Source: AC-32 sp963755635 (lineage in GTDB: Bacteria > Actinomycetota > Thermoleophilia > Gaiellales > Gaiellaceae). Taken from it: a stretch of 64,000 nucleotides of DNA. The DNA is taken from positions 310,001 to 374,000 of the forward strand of contig CAVWKS010000010.1 in assembly GCA_963755635.1 (NCBI GenBank), in the 5' to 3' direction. Positions within the stretch are counted from its first letter, which is position 1; each line of letters begins with the position of its first letter. A program made the translations under genes and the position numbers. The notes under the pieces are model-generated. The model did not search any database and was not told the DNA's origin. It was given only the letters and a program-made list of their open reading frames with translations. Shown in pieces: positions 46,944 through 57,096 of this stretch.

Positions 46944-47905
46944 GCGTTCGATGCTAGCCCGAGCACGCAGCTGGTCCAGACCGCGACCGGGCGGAAGCCA
47001 AGCGCGTCGTTGAGGCCGCGCATCGCCCGGTTCTCCTCGGCGTTCAGGGTCGTGACCTGCGTGACGTCGGGGCGCTCTTCCTGCAACCGGCGGAGCGACT
47101 CGGCCTTGACCCAGCGGCCGAGCCCCTTGCGGCGGTGCTGCCGGACGACGGAAGTGTCCTCGGTCGTCGCAGTCGCGGCCGGCGCTCGCGATACGCGCAG
47201 CTCCGTGGACGCGACGACCTCGTCCTGCTCGTCCAGGGCCACCGTGACCCGCACCTCCCGCTCGCGCCGCTCGAGAGCGGCCTCGAGGTCGCGTATGCGT
47301 GCGGCATCCCAGACTGCGACTTCCTCGTCGGACGGGAACGGCGCGTCGTTGATCGCCTCGCGGGCGCGCGCGAACGAGTCGACGAGCTCTTCAGGAGCGG
47401 CCCCGACCCAGCTCCGGAGCCGGTAGCCGGGCACGGCGGCGACGGCAACGGCGGCTGGGAGCCGCAGGACTGAATGCACCTCGCGCTGCGTGTCGTCGGC
47501 GCCGGCCGCGGCGGCGAAGCGCGAGCCCGCCTCCGTCGCGTGGCTGCCGATGAGCACGCTCGCCCCGTGTGCCGCCGCCTGACGCCGCACGGTCTCGAGC
47601 AACGCTGTCCCGTGACCGGCGCGCCGCCTGTCCGGGTGCACGAGAACCTCGACACGAGCCGTCGGCAGCGCGGCGCCCACCGAGAGCTGGCCGAAGCCGG
47701 CGCACTCGCCCTCCGACTCCGCGATCCAGTACTCGCGCGTCTCGGAGCCCGGAGGGTGGCGCAGGAACGCCACCGCCTCGTCGCGTGACCGGTACGGCGC
47801 CTCGGGGTTCACCTCCGCGTGGCATGCCGCCATCACCTCGTAGACGCGATCGAGAACGTGCTCCGGCGCAGCGGCGGCATCGAGGGCGCGAACCATCCGC
47901 CGCAC
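46940..47905 (-). CDS. GNAT acetyltransferase, two-domain
   Basis: The protein has 321 residues (318 if the ATG at 47896 is used instead of the GTG at 47905). The first GNAT domain has VEVLVHPDRRRAGHGTALLE, and the second has TSVVRQHRRKGLGRWVKAESL with NAEENRAMRGLNDALGFRPV. Both CoA loops are complete, unlike the other two-domain GNATs here. It diverges from the thiamine riboswitch. Substrate unknown. Confidence 0.85.
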   Translation of the reverse strand: MRRMVRALDAAAAPEHVLDRVYEVMAACHAEVNPEAPYRSRDEAVAFLRHPPGSETREYWIAESEGECAGFGQLSVGAALPTARVEVLVHPDRRRAGHGTALLETVRRQAAAHGASVLIGSHATEAGSRFAAAAGADDTQREVHSVLRLPAAVAVAAVPGYRLRSWVGAAPEELVDSFARAREAINDAPFPSDEEVAVWDAARIRDLEAALERREREVRVTVALDEQDEVVASTELRVSRAPAATATTEDTSVVRQHRRKGLGRWVKAESLRRLQEERPDVTQVTTLNAEENRAMRGLNDALGFRPVAVWTSCVLGLASNA

Positions 47906-47910
47906 GCTAC

Positions 47911-47992
47911 CCTCCGCTCACCGGGGTGCCTCTGTCGAGGCTGAGATCACACCCGTCGAACCTGATCCGGTTCGCACCGGCGAAGGGAGTGA
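47911..47992 (+). ncRNA. TPP riboswitch (THI element)
   Basis: The conserved THI-box pieces are present in order: GGGGTGCC near 47923, GCTGAGATCACACCC near 47940, GAACCTGATCCGG near 47958, and ACCGGCGAAGGGAG near 47976. The last piece (AAGGGAG) is also the ribosome site of thiD, so binding of thiamine pyrophosphate would hide it and stop translation. No separate terminator is seen between the switch and thiD. Confidence 0.93.
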
Positions 47993-47993
47993 A

Positions 47994-48775
<782 letters not shown>

Positions 48776-48779
<4 letters not shown>

Positions 48780-49561
48780 GAACCGGCACCGACCTCCACC
48801 TGATCCGCGAGCGCAAGCCGCTCGTCCACCAGATCACCAACTACGTGGTCATGAACGAGACGGCCAACGCGACGCTGGCGCTCGGCGCGCTGCCGGTGAT
48901 GGCGCACGCGCTCCAGGAGGTCGAGGAGATGGCCGCGGCCGCCTCGGCGCTCGTGCTCAACATCGGGACGCTCTCGGACGACTGGGTCGAGGCGATGCTG
49001 CTCGCGGGCCGGGCGGCGAACCGGGCCGGCGCGCCGGTCGTGCTCGACCCGGTCGGCGCCGGCGCGACGGCGTACCGCACCGAGACCTCGCGGCGCCTCC
49101 TCGAGGAGCTCGACGTCGCGGTCGTGCGCGGCAACTCCGCCGAGATCGCGACCCTCGCCGGTCAGGTCGCGGAGATCCGCGGGGTAGAGGCGATCGGTGG
49201 CGCGGGCGGCCCGGAGCTTGCGCGGGACGCGGCCCGCGCGCTCGGTTGCGTCGCCGCGGTCACCGGCCCCGTCGACCACGTCTCCGACGGCGAGCGGACG
49301 ATCTCGGTCGCGAACGGCCACGAGCTGCTCGGCACGGTTACGGGTACGGGCTGCATGTCAACCGCGATCACCGGCTGTTTTCTCGCGGTGAGGCCGGACA
49401 ACCCGCTCGAAGCTGCGGCCGAGGCGCTGGTCGCATTCGGCGTCGCCGGCGAGGACGCGGCGAAGGGTGCCAAAGGCCCCGGCAGCTTCCACGTCGCGCT
49501 CTACGACGCGCTCTACGCGCTCGAGCCGGAGAAGCTCGACAAGCGGGCCAAGCTCGAGTGA
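48776..49561 (+). CDS. thiM: Hydroxyethylthiazole kinase
   Basis: The protein has 261 residues. It has PLVHQITNYVVMNETANATL, LDPVGAGATAYRT and the catalytic GTGCMSTAITGCFLA. It phosphorylates the thiazole alcohol, which is a salvage step. ATGA overlap with thiD and GTGA overlap with thiE. Confidence 0.94.
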
Positions 49562-50109
49562 GGTTGCACGTGCTCGTGGAGGACTTCGAGACGGCGCAGG
49601 CGGCCGTGGCAGGCGGGGCGACCGTCGTTCAGCTCCGGCGCAAAGGCGCGACCACGGACGAGCTCGTCGAAGCCGGCCGACAGTTCCGCGAGCTCGGCGT
49701 GACCTTCGTCGTGAACGACGACGTCGATGCTGCGCTCAGACTCGAGGCAGACGGCGTCCATCTCGGTCGCAGAGACCAGGGCGCCGAGCGCGCGGTCGCA
49801 GCGGGCCTCCTGCTCGGGCTCTCCGCGTCGTCGCTGGAAGAGGCGCAGGACGCCGAGCGGCGCGGGGCCGGCTACATCGGCGCCGGCCCGGTCTGGGCGA
49901 CGCCTTCGAAGTCGGATGCCGACCCGCCGATCGGCCTCGACGGCCTGCGCGAGATCTGCGAGGCGGCCGGCGTCCCGGTGGTCGCGATCGGCGGGATCGA
50001 CGCAGGCAACGCCGCCGACTGCATCCGCGCGGGGGCGGCTGGCGTTGCGGTCATCCGCGCGGCGACAGATGCAGCGGCGCTCCGCGCGGCGATCGATGCG
50101 GCTCTCTGA
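49558..50109 (+). CDS. thiE: Thiamine-phosphate synthase
   Basis: The protein has 183 residues from a GTG. It has VVQLRRKGATTDEL, FVVNDDVDAALRLEADGVHL, GAGYIGAGPVWATPSK and VVAIGGIDAGNAADCIRAGA. It joins HMP-PP with thiazole phosphate. It overlaps thiL by 14 bases. Confidence 0.94.
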   Translation: MRLHVLVEDFETAQAAVAGGATVVQLRRKGATTDELVEAGRQFRELGVTFVVNDDVDAALRLEADGVHLGRRDQGAERAVAAGLLLGLSASSLEEAQDAERRGAGYIGAGPVWATPSKSDADPPIGLDGLREICEAAGVPVVAIGGIDAGNAADCIRAGAAGVAVIRAATDAAALRAAIDAAL

Positions 50110-50935
50110 GCTCGGCGAGCTCGGCCTGCTGGCGGAGCTGGAGCGCCGCGGTCTGGCCCAAGGGATCGAGCACGACGCCGCGAGGCTCGCGGACGGCGTC
50201 GTCGTCACGCAGGACACGCTCGTCGAGGACGTCCACTTCCGGCTCGACTGGACGACGTGGCGCGAGCTCGGCTACAGGGCGGCCGCCGTCAACCTGAGCG
50301 ACCTCGCCGCGTCGGGCGCCGAGCCGGAGGCGCTGCTCGTGACTCTCGGCGCGCCACCGGACACCGAGCTCGCGGACGTGCTGGAGCTCTACGCCGGCCT
50401 GAACGAGCCCGGCGTCCCGGTCGTGGGCGGCGACACGACCCGCGCCGGCGCTCTCTTCCTCGCCGCCACCGCCGTCGGCCGCTCGGAGCGTGTGCCAGGC
50501 CGCGCAGGCGCCCGGCCCGGCGACCTGCTCGTCGTCACCGGCCCGCTCGGCGCCGCGGGCGCAGCCTTCCGCGAGGAACGCCATGCCCGCCCGCCGCTGC
50601 GATTGCAGGAAGGCCGACGCCTCGCGCTAGTCGCCGGCGCGCTGACGGACATCTCCGACGGCCTCGCGGTCGACGCTGCGCACCTCGCCGAGCGGTCGGG
50701 CTGCCGGCTCGCGATCGACCTCGAGCACGTCCCGCTGGCCGGAGGCGCGACGGTCGAGGACCTGAGCTTCGGAGAGGACTACGAGCTGCTCGCGGCGACG
50801 CCGGACGCGCTCGGCTTCCCGGTCATCGGCCGCTGCGAAGAAGGCGCCGGCGCCGAAATCCGATTGCGCGGCGATCCCGTAGCACTTACGGGTTGGGACC
50901 ATTTCGGCGGGCGGGGAGCCGGCGACTTGCGCTGA
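50096..50935 (+). CDS. thiL: Thiamine-monophosphate kinase
   Basis: The protein has 279 residues. The ATG at 50096 lies inside thiE. It has DTLVEDVHFRLDWTTWRELG, GGDTTRAGALFLAATAVG and the C-terminal DISDGLAVDAAHLAERSG and FGEDYELLAAT. It makes TPP, the riboswitch ligand, in the last step. Confidence 0.93.
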   Translation: MRLSELGELGLLAELERRGLAQGIEHDAARLADGVVVTQDTLVEDVHFRLDWTTWRELGYRAAAVNLSDLAASGAEPEALLVTLGAPPDTELADVLELYAGLNEPGVPVVGGDTTRAGALFLAATAVGRSERVPGRAGARPGDLLVVTGPLGAAGAAFREERHARPPLRLQEGRRLALVAGALTDISDGLAVDAAHLAERSGCRLAIDLEHVPLAGGATVEDLSFGEDYELLAATPDALGFPVIGRCEEGAGAEIRLRGDPVALTGWDHFGGRGAGDLR

Positions 50936-50948
50936 GAAGCGCAAGTCG
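50923..50948 (+). terminator. Hairpin over the thiL stop codon
   Basis: Perfect 11-bp arms CGACTTGCGCT and AGCGCAAGTCG enclose GAGA. The left arm contains the last codons of thiL, and the TGA begins at the last base of that arm and runs into the loop. No T-run follows, so termination strength is uncertain; mRNA protection is also possible. Confidence 0.5.
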
Positions 50949-50963
50949 TGAGGCTAGGCGCAC

Positions 50964-51998
50964 GTGCTGCTCTTCATAGCCAGGCGGCTCGTGTGGGCGG
51001 GCGTCCTCGCCGTGGTGATCTCGCTCGTCACCTTCGTGATCTTCTTCGCGGTGCCGAACGACAGCGCGACGCTCCGGCTCGGCCGCGGCGCGCTCGCGCA
51101 GAGCCTGCAGACCCAGTTCAGCCTGCAGGGCTCGCTGCCGGAGCAGTACGCCCGCTTCGTCGGGCATCTTCTGACCGGTGACTTCGGCCGCTCAACGCGT
51201 ACGCGCAACAAGACGAGCGACGTGATCACGAAGGCGCTTCCGGTCACGGCCTCGCTCGTGATCGGCGGAACGCTGATGTGGCTCTTGATCGCAGTCCCGA
51301 TCGGGATCCTGACGGCGTTACGGCCGAGGTCCCTGATCGACAGGGGGTCGACGGTCTTCGTCCTGATCGGGATCTCGGCGCACCCGGTCTGGCTCTCGCT
51401 CATGCTCTCGTACTTCCTCGGCGCGAAGCTGCGGCTGTTTCCTATCGGCGGCTACTGCAACTTCTTCGCCGATCCGAGCGAGCGCTGCGGCGGCGCAGTC
51501 GACTGGAGCTACCACATGATCCTGCCGTGGATCACCTTCGCGTTCCTGTTCGCGGCGCTCTACGCGAGGATGCTGCGGGCGTCGATCGCGGAGCTGCTCG
51601 ACGAGGACTTCGTCAGGACGGCCTACGCGAAGGGCGCGAGCACCGAGCGCGTGATCCGCAAGCACGTGATGCCGAACGCGCTTCTCCCGGTTGTGGCGAT
51701 GCTGGGGATGGACGTCGGCCTGGCGTTCGCGGGCGCGCTCTTCATCGAGTCCGCCTACGGCCTACCGGGAATCGGACAGCTGCTCTACTCCTCCGCGACT
51801 GCTTCCGACCTCCCGGTGGTGATGGGCGTGATGGTCGTCGTCAGCATCGCGGTCGTTCTCTGCAACACGATGGCGGATGTGGTCGCCTCGGTGCTCGATC
51901 CGCGCACGAACCTGCGCAGCCCGCGCGACAGCGACGAGAAGAAGCTCCTGCGCCGCGAGGGCGCTCCGGTCGCGGCTCGGGCTACGACGACGACGTGA
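50964..51998 (+). CDS. DppB/OppB-type ABC transporter permease, orphan
   Basis: The protein has 344 residues from a GTG. Six membrane helices are evident (LLFIARRLVWAGVLAVVISL through VVSIAVVLCNTMADVVASVL). The typical region is DFVRTAYAKGASTERVIRKH (EAA loop), then ALLPVVAMLGMDVGLAFAGAL and ESAYGLPGIGQLL. No DppC, binding protein or ATPase is next to it. It could work with partners elsewhere. Confidence 0.88.
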   Translation: MLLFIARRLVWAGVLAVVISLVTFVIFFAVPNDSATLRLGRGALAQSLQTQFSLQGSLPEQYARFVGHLLTGDFGRSTRTRNKTSDVITKALPVTASLVIGGTLMWLLIAVPIGILTALRPRSLIDRGSTVFVLIGISAHPVWLSLMLSYFLGAKLRLFPIGGYCNFFADPSERCGGAVDWSYHMILPWITFAFLFAALYARMLRASIAELLDEDFVRTAYAKGASTERVIRKHVMPNALLPVVAMLGMDVGLAFAGALFIESAYGLPGIGQLLYSSATASDLPVVMGVMVVVSIAVVLCNTMADVVASVLDPRTNLRSPRDSDEKKLLRREGAPVAARATTTT

Positions 51999-52308
51999 GG
52001 TAGCTCGCCCAGGCCTGCTCGAAGTACGAGCGCGGCCGGGCGCCGATCACCGTCTCGCGCGGCTCGCCGCCGTCGAACAGGATCGCCGTGGGGATCGAGA
52101 GCACGTCGTAGCGCGACGCCGTCTCCAAATTCTGGTCGATGTCGAGCTTGCCGAACTTGACCCGCTCGCCGTGCTCGGCCTCGAGCTCATCCAGGATCGG
52201 CTCGACCGCCTTGCACGGGCCGCACCACGGCGCCCAGAAGTCGACGATCACGGGACGGTCGGCCTGAAGCACCTCGCTTTCGAAGTTCGCGTCTGTGAGC
52301 TCGAGCAC
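51982..52308 (-). CDS. trxA: Thioredoxin
   Basis: The protein has 108 residues. The active site is DFWAPWCGPCKAVEP, with cis-Pro in YDVLSIPTAILF. It is a general dithiol reductant. Its 3' end overlaps the convergent permease gene by 17 bases; the next gene upstream ends 10 bases before its start. Confidence 0.94.
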   Translation of the reverse strand: MLELTDANFESEVLQADRPVIVDFWAPWCGPCKAVEPILDELEAEHGERVKFGKLDIDQNLETASRYDVLSIPTAILFDGGEPRETVIGARPRSYFEQAWASYLTSSS

Positions 52309-52318
52309 GGGTTCGATG

Positions 52319-53027
52319 CTACAGCCGGCCGGCGAGCGCGCGGAGCCGGAGCGCGGGGACTTGCCAGATCGCCTCGAGCACGATCGCGCGGCTCATCTTC
52401 GACTGGCCCTCCTCGCGGTCGACGAACCGGATCGGCACCTCGGCGACCCGGAAGCCCTTGCGCAGCGCCCGGTACGTCGTCTCGATCTGGAAGGCGTAGC
52501 CCTTCGAGTGAATCGGCGCCGACGTCGATCGTCTCGAGCACGGCGCGGCGGTAGCACTTGAAGCCGCCGGTGAGGTCACGGATGCCGACGCCGAGCAGGA
52601 TGCGTGCGTAGAGCGAGCCGCCGGCGGAGACCGCGCGCCGGATCAGGCCCCAGTTCTCGACCGAGCCGCCGGGAACGTAGCGAGAGCCGAGCACGAGGTC
52701 GGCGCCGGCCGCCGCCTCGATCAGGCGTGGGACGTCGGCCGGGTCGTGCGAGAAGTCGCAGTCCATCTCGAGGACGAGCTCCGCCCCGTCGGCGAGCGCG
52801 CGCCGGAAGCCGGCGAGGTACGCGGGGCCGAGCCCTTCCTTGCGCGGGCGGTGCAGGACGGATACGTGCGCGTGCTCGGCCGCGAGGCGGTCGGCGAGCT
52901 CGCCCGTCCCGTCCGGCGAGCTGTCGTCGATCACGAGCACCGAGACGTCGTGCTCGCCGAGCGCGTGCACCATCGGCTCGAGGTTCTCGCGCTCGTTGTA
53001 CGTGGGCAGGCAGACGGTCGCGCGCAC
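52319..53027 (-). CDS. Polyprenol-phosphate glycosyltransferase (DPM1-like GT2, one frame break)
   Basis: GT2 fold: CLPTYNERENLEPMVHAL, VIDDSSPDGTGELAD, MDCDFSHDPADVPRL (DxD), GSRYVPGGSVENWGLIRR, and the interface region EVPIRFVDREEGQSKM. This is the short dolichol-phosphate mannosyltransferase type that charges polyprenol phosphate with a sugar. An extra T near 52512 breaks the frame before HSKGYAFQIE. The GTG start at 53027 diverges from polX. Confidence 0.87.
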
Positions 53028-53045
53028 GTCCGTATCATCGCCGTC

Positions 53046-54762
53046 GTGGCGACGACGCTCCCGCGCAACGCGGATGTGGCCGAGCAGCTCGAGCTCCTGG
53101 CCGATCTGCTCGAGATCGAGGGCGAGGCGGCCTTCCGCGTGCTCGCGTACCGGCGCGCGGCCACGCGCGTGCGCGACACCGGCGGGCCGGTCGCCCAGCT
53201 GGCGCTCGACGGCGAGGCGAAGAAGCTGCCCGGGATCGGGGCGACGATCGAGGAGAAGATCGTCCAGATCGTCAACACGGGCGAGATCGAGGCGCTCACC
53301 CGCCGCCGCAAGAAGATCCCGCCCGAGGTCGTCGACTTCCTGCAGATCCCCGGTCTCGGCCCGAAGACGGTGCGCAAGATCTGGCAGGAGCTCGACGTCA
53401 CCACGCTGGCCGACCTGAAGGACGCGGCGCGGTCGCAGCGGCTGCGCACGCTGCCGGGCCTCGGCGCGAAGGTCGAGGAGAACATCCTCAAGTCGGTCGG
53501 TCGGAAGAAGAAAGCGACCGGGCCGCCGCGGACCCTGCTCGGCCGGGCACTCCCGGCGCTGCTCGCCGTCGTCGAGGTGCTGCGCGAGCATCCGGCTGCG
53601 GATCGGGTGAGCGAAGCCGGCAGCGCGCGGCGCCGCAAGGAGACCGTCCGCGACCTCGACATCATCGCGACGGCAAACGACCCGAAGGCGCTGATCGACT
53701 ACTTCACGAAGCTGACCTGGGTCTCCGAGGTGGCGGCGAAGGGACCGACGAAGGCGACGGTCGTCTCGCACGAGGGCTTCCGCTTCGACCTGCGCGTCGT
53801 GCCGCCGGAGTGCTACGGCAACCTGCTCCAGCACTTCACCGGCTCGAAGGATCACAACGTCGCGCTCCGCGAGGACGCGGTCCGGCGCGGGCTCTCCGTC
53901 TCGGAGTACGGAGTCACCGAGGTCGAGAGCGGCGAGGTGATCACCGCGGTCGACGAGGAGCAGGTCTACGAGCGGCTCGGCTACGCGTACATCCCGCCGG
54001 AGCTGCGCGAGAACGCCGGTGAGCTCGAGGCCGCGCGCAAGGACGAGCTGCCGGCGCTGGTGGAGCCCGCCGCGTTGCGCGGCGACCTGCACACGCACTC
54101 ACACTGGTCCGCGGACGGCAAGAACACGCTCGACGAAATGGTCGCCGCCGCGAAGGAGCGCGGCTACGCCTACTACGCGATCACCGACCACTCCCACTAC
54201 CTGCGCGAGGGCCGGATGGACGAGCAGGCGCGCGAGATCGACAAGCTCGCCAAGAAGGTCGCGCCGCTGCTGCCTGCTGAAGGGCGTCGAGGTGAACATC
54301 AAGGCCGACGGGACGCTTGACGTCGCCGACGAGGCGCTCGCCGAGCGCGACTGGGTGGTCGCCTCGATCCACACGGCGTTCGACCGCTCGCCGACCGAGC
54401 GGATCCTTGCGACGATGGAGAACCCGCACGTCCACGTGATCGGCCACCTGACCGGCCGCAAGCTGAACCGGCGCGAGCCGATGGAGATCGACCTCGAGCG
54501 CGTGGTCGAGAAGGCGCTCGAGACCGGGACGTTCCTCGAGATCAACTCGCAGCCCGACCGGCTCGACCTGCGTGACGTGGACGCGCGGCTCGCCGGCGAG
54601 GCGGGCGTGAAGATCGTGGTCTCGAGCGACGCGCACCAGATCGCGGCGCTCGACTACGTCGACTTCGGCATCGCGCAGGCGCGGCGCGCATGGCTGACCG
54701 CGGACCAGATCGCGAACACGCGCACCTGGGCGCAGCTCAAGAAGCTGATGAAGAAGGGCTAG
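53046..54762 (+). CDS. PolX-type DNA polymerase with PHP domain (one frame break)
   Basis: The family X polymerase core has helix-hairpin-helix motifs (LPGIGATIEEKI, IPGLGPKTVRKI, LPGLGAKVEENI) and the palm metal motif RDLDIIATA. The C-terminal PHP domain has GDLHTHSHWSADGKNTLDEM, ITDHSHYLREG, GVEVNIKADG, HVIGHLTGR and VSSDAHQ, probably a 3'-5' exonuclease. A single-base frame change near 54284 joins KKVAPLL to LLKGVEVNI. It acts in base-excision repair in related bacteria. Confidence 0.9.
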
Positions 54763-54777
54763 AGAGGGAGGAAGACG

Positions 54778-55098
54778 ATGCTGATCACGACCGCGAACGA
54801 CCTGCCCGGGCACGAGATCACCGAGACGCTCGGCGAGGTGTTCGGCCTCACCGTCCGCTCGCGCAACATCGGCTCGCAGCTCGGGGCGGGCCTCAAGTCG
54901 ATCATGGGCGGCGAGCTGAAGGGCATGACGAAGGCGCTCGTCGACAGCCGCCAGCAGGTGATCGACCGGATGGTCGAGGAGGCCGAGCAGAAGGGCGGCG
55001 ACGCGATCGTCGCGATGCGCTTCGACACCTCGGACATGGGCAACAACTGGACCGAGATCTGCGCCTACGGGACCGCTGTCAAGACGCGGAAGGTCTGA
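54778..55098 (+). CDS. YbjQ/UPF0145 family protein
   Basis: The protein has 106 residues; the ATG follows GGGAGGAAGA. The family pattern is VFGLTVRSRNIGSQLGAGLK, then SRQQVIDRMVEEAEQKGGDA. It is a conserved heavy-metal-binding-like pentameric protein of unknown function. It is 15 bases after polX; the stop overlaps the next gene's CTG. Confidence 0.9.
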   Translation: MLITTANDLPGHEITETLGEVFGLTVRSRNIGSQLGAGLKSIMGGELKGMTKALVDSRQQVIDRMVEEAEQKGGDAIVAMRFDTSDMGNNWTEICAYGTAVKTRKV

Positions 55099-55787
55099 CC
55101 CGCCTGCGCGCCGTCGTCTTCGACCTCTGGAACACGATCGCGGAGTGGCCCCATCAGGCCTGGGCGGAGGTGCGGCCGAGTGTCGCCGAGCGCGTCGGGC
55201 TCACGCTCGAGGAGTTCGACGAGCGCTGGTACGGCGATCTCGCTCAGCTTCGCGAGATGGGGCCGCTCGCCGAGGCGCTCGCGGTCTTCGGTGCCTCACC
55301 GGAGACGTCCGCGGAGATCCTGGAGCTGCGGCGCGGCGTCACGCTCCAGGGCCTCGCGCCGGTTCCGGGCGCGGCCGAGACGATCGCCGCGTTACGCGAG
55401 CGCGGGCTCAAGACCGGGCTGATCACCGTCTGCAGCGAGGACGTGCCGCTGCTCTGGGAGGAGACCGCGTTCCACGGGCTCTTCGATGCCGAGGTTTTCT
55501 CGTGCTCGGTCGGGCTGCGGAAGCCCGACCCGCGGATCTACCACCTGGCGCTCGAACAGCTCGGCGTCGAGCCCGCGGAGGCGGTCTTCGTCGGCGACGG
55601 CGCGAACGACGAGCTGGCCGGCGCCGAGCGGGTCGGCATGACGGCGATCCTGCTCGAGCGCGACGACACCGAGGTCGAGTGGACGGGCCTGCGGGTGCGC
55701 GCGCTACCCGAGCTGCTCGATCTGCTCGAGCGCGGTGTCGTGGAGGGCGACGCGGTAGCGCCAGAAGGCTCGGCCGGTCGCGAGTAG
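55095..55787 (+). CDS. HAD-superfamily hydrolase
   Basis: The protein has about 230 residues. It has motif I VVFDLWNTIAEW, motif II LITVCSE, the Lys in VGLRKPDPRIYHLALE and motif IV FVGDGANDELAGAERVG. A phosphatase of unknown substrate. Motif I begins 7 residues after a CTG at 55095 which overlaps the ybjQ stop (CTGA); no ATG/GTG/TTG can replace it. Convergent with the NUDIX gene and overlapping it by 84 bases. Confidence 0.87.
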   Translation: MTRLRAVVFDLWNTIAEWPHQAWAEVRPSVAERVGLTLEEFDERWYGDLAQLREMGPLAEALAVFGASPETSAEILELRRGVTLQGLAPVPGAAETIAALRERGLKTGLITVCSEDVPLLWEETAFHGLFDAEVFSCSVGLRKPDPRIYHLALEQLGVEPAEAVFVGDGANDELAGAERVGMTAILLERDDTEVEWTGLRVRALPELLDLLERGVVEGDAVAPEGSAGRE

Positions 55788-56266
55788 GCGCTCGCGCAGC
55801 GGGCCGGCCAGCTCGGCGAGCGTGCCCCAGCGGGCGGCGGCGATCTCCTCGGTGTCCTGCGGCGCGAGCTCGACGCCGGCGGTCGTCGCGAGGAAGACGT
55901 GCGTCCGCCAGGGGACGTCGTGCGGCTCGTAGACGAACCGCGCCGAAGCGTCGACGAGGTAGCGCTGTAGCTCGACGTCGAGGCCCGTCTCCTCGAGCGC
56001 CTCGCGCCGAACGCCCGTCGACGAAGTCCTCGCCGTCCTTGATCCCGCCGCCGGGCGGGCGCCAGATGCCCGGGCTCGAAGTGCGGCTTGCGGATCAGCG
56101 CGAGCCGCTCGCCGTTGAGGATGAAGAGCGTGACGTCGTGCATCCGCTTCGGGTTGTAGGTCGCGAGCGCGTGCTCCCGCTCGTCGATCTCGCCCTCCCA
56201 CTCGAGGCGCGCCGGCTCGCCGTAGCGCTCGCGCAAGGGCGCGAGAATGGCCTCCGTCAGATGCAT
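55704..56266 (-). CDS. NUDIX hydrolase (two frame breaks)
   Basis: It starts MHLTEAILAPLRERYG and has RMHDVTLFILNGERLALIRK. The Nudix box GG(x5)E(x7)REALEETGLD is spread over the breaks near 56075 and 56025 (REALEETGLDVELQ is intact). The rest, including WRTHVFLATTAGVEL, is in one frame. Cleaves nucleoside diphosphate linkages; substrate unknown. Starts 20 bases from the divergent EamA gene. Confidence 0.82.
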
Positions 56267-56286
56267 GCCCCTAGGTTGCCGGAAGA

Positions 56287-57096
56287 GTGCCGCTAGACGC
56301 GCTCGGGCTCGCGCTCGGCGCGGCCGTGCTGCACGCGGTCTGGAACCTGCTGCTCGCCCGGGAGGAGGACACGCAGGCCGCGACGGCCGTCGCGCTCCTC
56401 TCGCTGGTCGCCGTGCTCGTGCTGCCCGCGGCGCTGACCTGGCGCGTCGAGGGTGCTGCGCTCCCGTTCGTGCTCGGATCGGCGGCGCTGGAGCTGGTCT
56501 ACGTCGCGCTGCTTGCCGCCGCGTACCTGCGCTTCGAGCTGAGCGTCGTCTACCCGGTCGCCCGCGGGATGGCGCCGGTGCTGGCGCTCGTGCTGACGGT
56601 GCTCGTGACTCTCGCCTGGCCGTCCGGCGGCGAGATCGTGGGCGTGCTCGCCGTCGCGGCCGGTGTCCTGCTCGTGCGCGGCTCCGCCGGTGGGAGCGCA
56701 GGCGCCCTCGCGGCGGGCCTGGTGATCGCCGGCGTGATCGCGGGCTACACCGTCGTCGACCGCTACGGGATCAGGCACGCGAACGTCGCGCCGTACCTGC
56801 TGCTCGTGATGCTGGGGCCCGCGCTCGTCTACCCGTTCGCCGTCGGCGGGCGACGCGTGGCCAGAGCCGTCTCGCCGGCGACGGTCGTGATCGGCGCGGC
56901 CTCGGCAGGCGCCTACCTGCTGGTGCTGCTCGCGCTTCGCCTGGCGAGCGCGCCCGCGGTCGCAGCCGTGCGCGAGACGAGCGTCGTGATCGCAACGGGG
57001 CTCGCCGCGCTCGTCCTCCACGAGCACGTGTCCAGGCGGCGGCTGGCGGGCGCGGTCGTCGTCGCGGCCGGTGTCGCGACTCTCGCGCTCTCCTAG
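56287..57096 (+). CDS. EamA/DMT-family transporter
   Basis: The protein has 269 residues from a GTG. About ten hydrophobic segments form two EamA repeats (from LGLALGAAVLHAVWNLLLA, then AAGLVIAGVIAGYTVVDRYG). A drug/metabolite exporter of unknown substrate. Its 3' end overlaps otsB by 4 bases. Confidence 0.87.
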   Translation: MPLDALGLALGAAVLHAVWNLLLAREEDTQAATAVALLSLVAVLVLPAALTWRVEGAALPFVLGSAALELVYVALLAAAYLRFELSVVYPVARGMAPVLALVLTVLVTLAWPSGGEIVGVLAVAAGVLLVRGSAGGSAGALAAGLVIAGVIAGYTVVDRYGIRHANVAPYLLLVMLGPALVYPFAVGGRRVARAVSPATVVIGAASAGAYLLVLLALRLASAPAVAAVRETSVVIATGLAALVLHEHVSRRRLAGAVVVAAGVATLALS

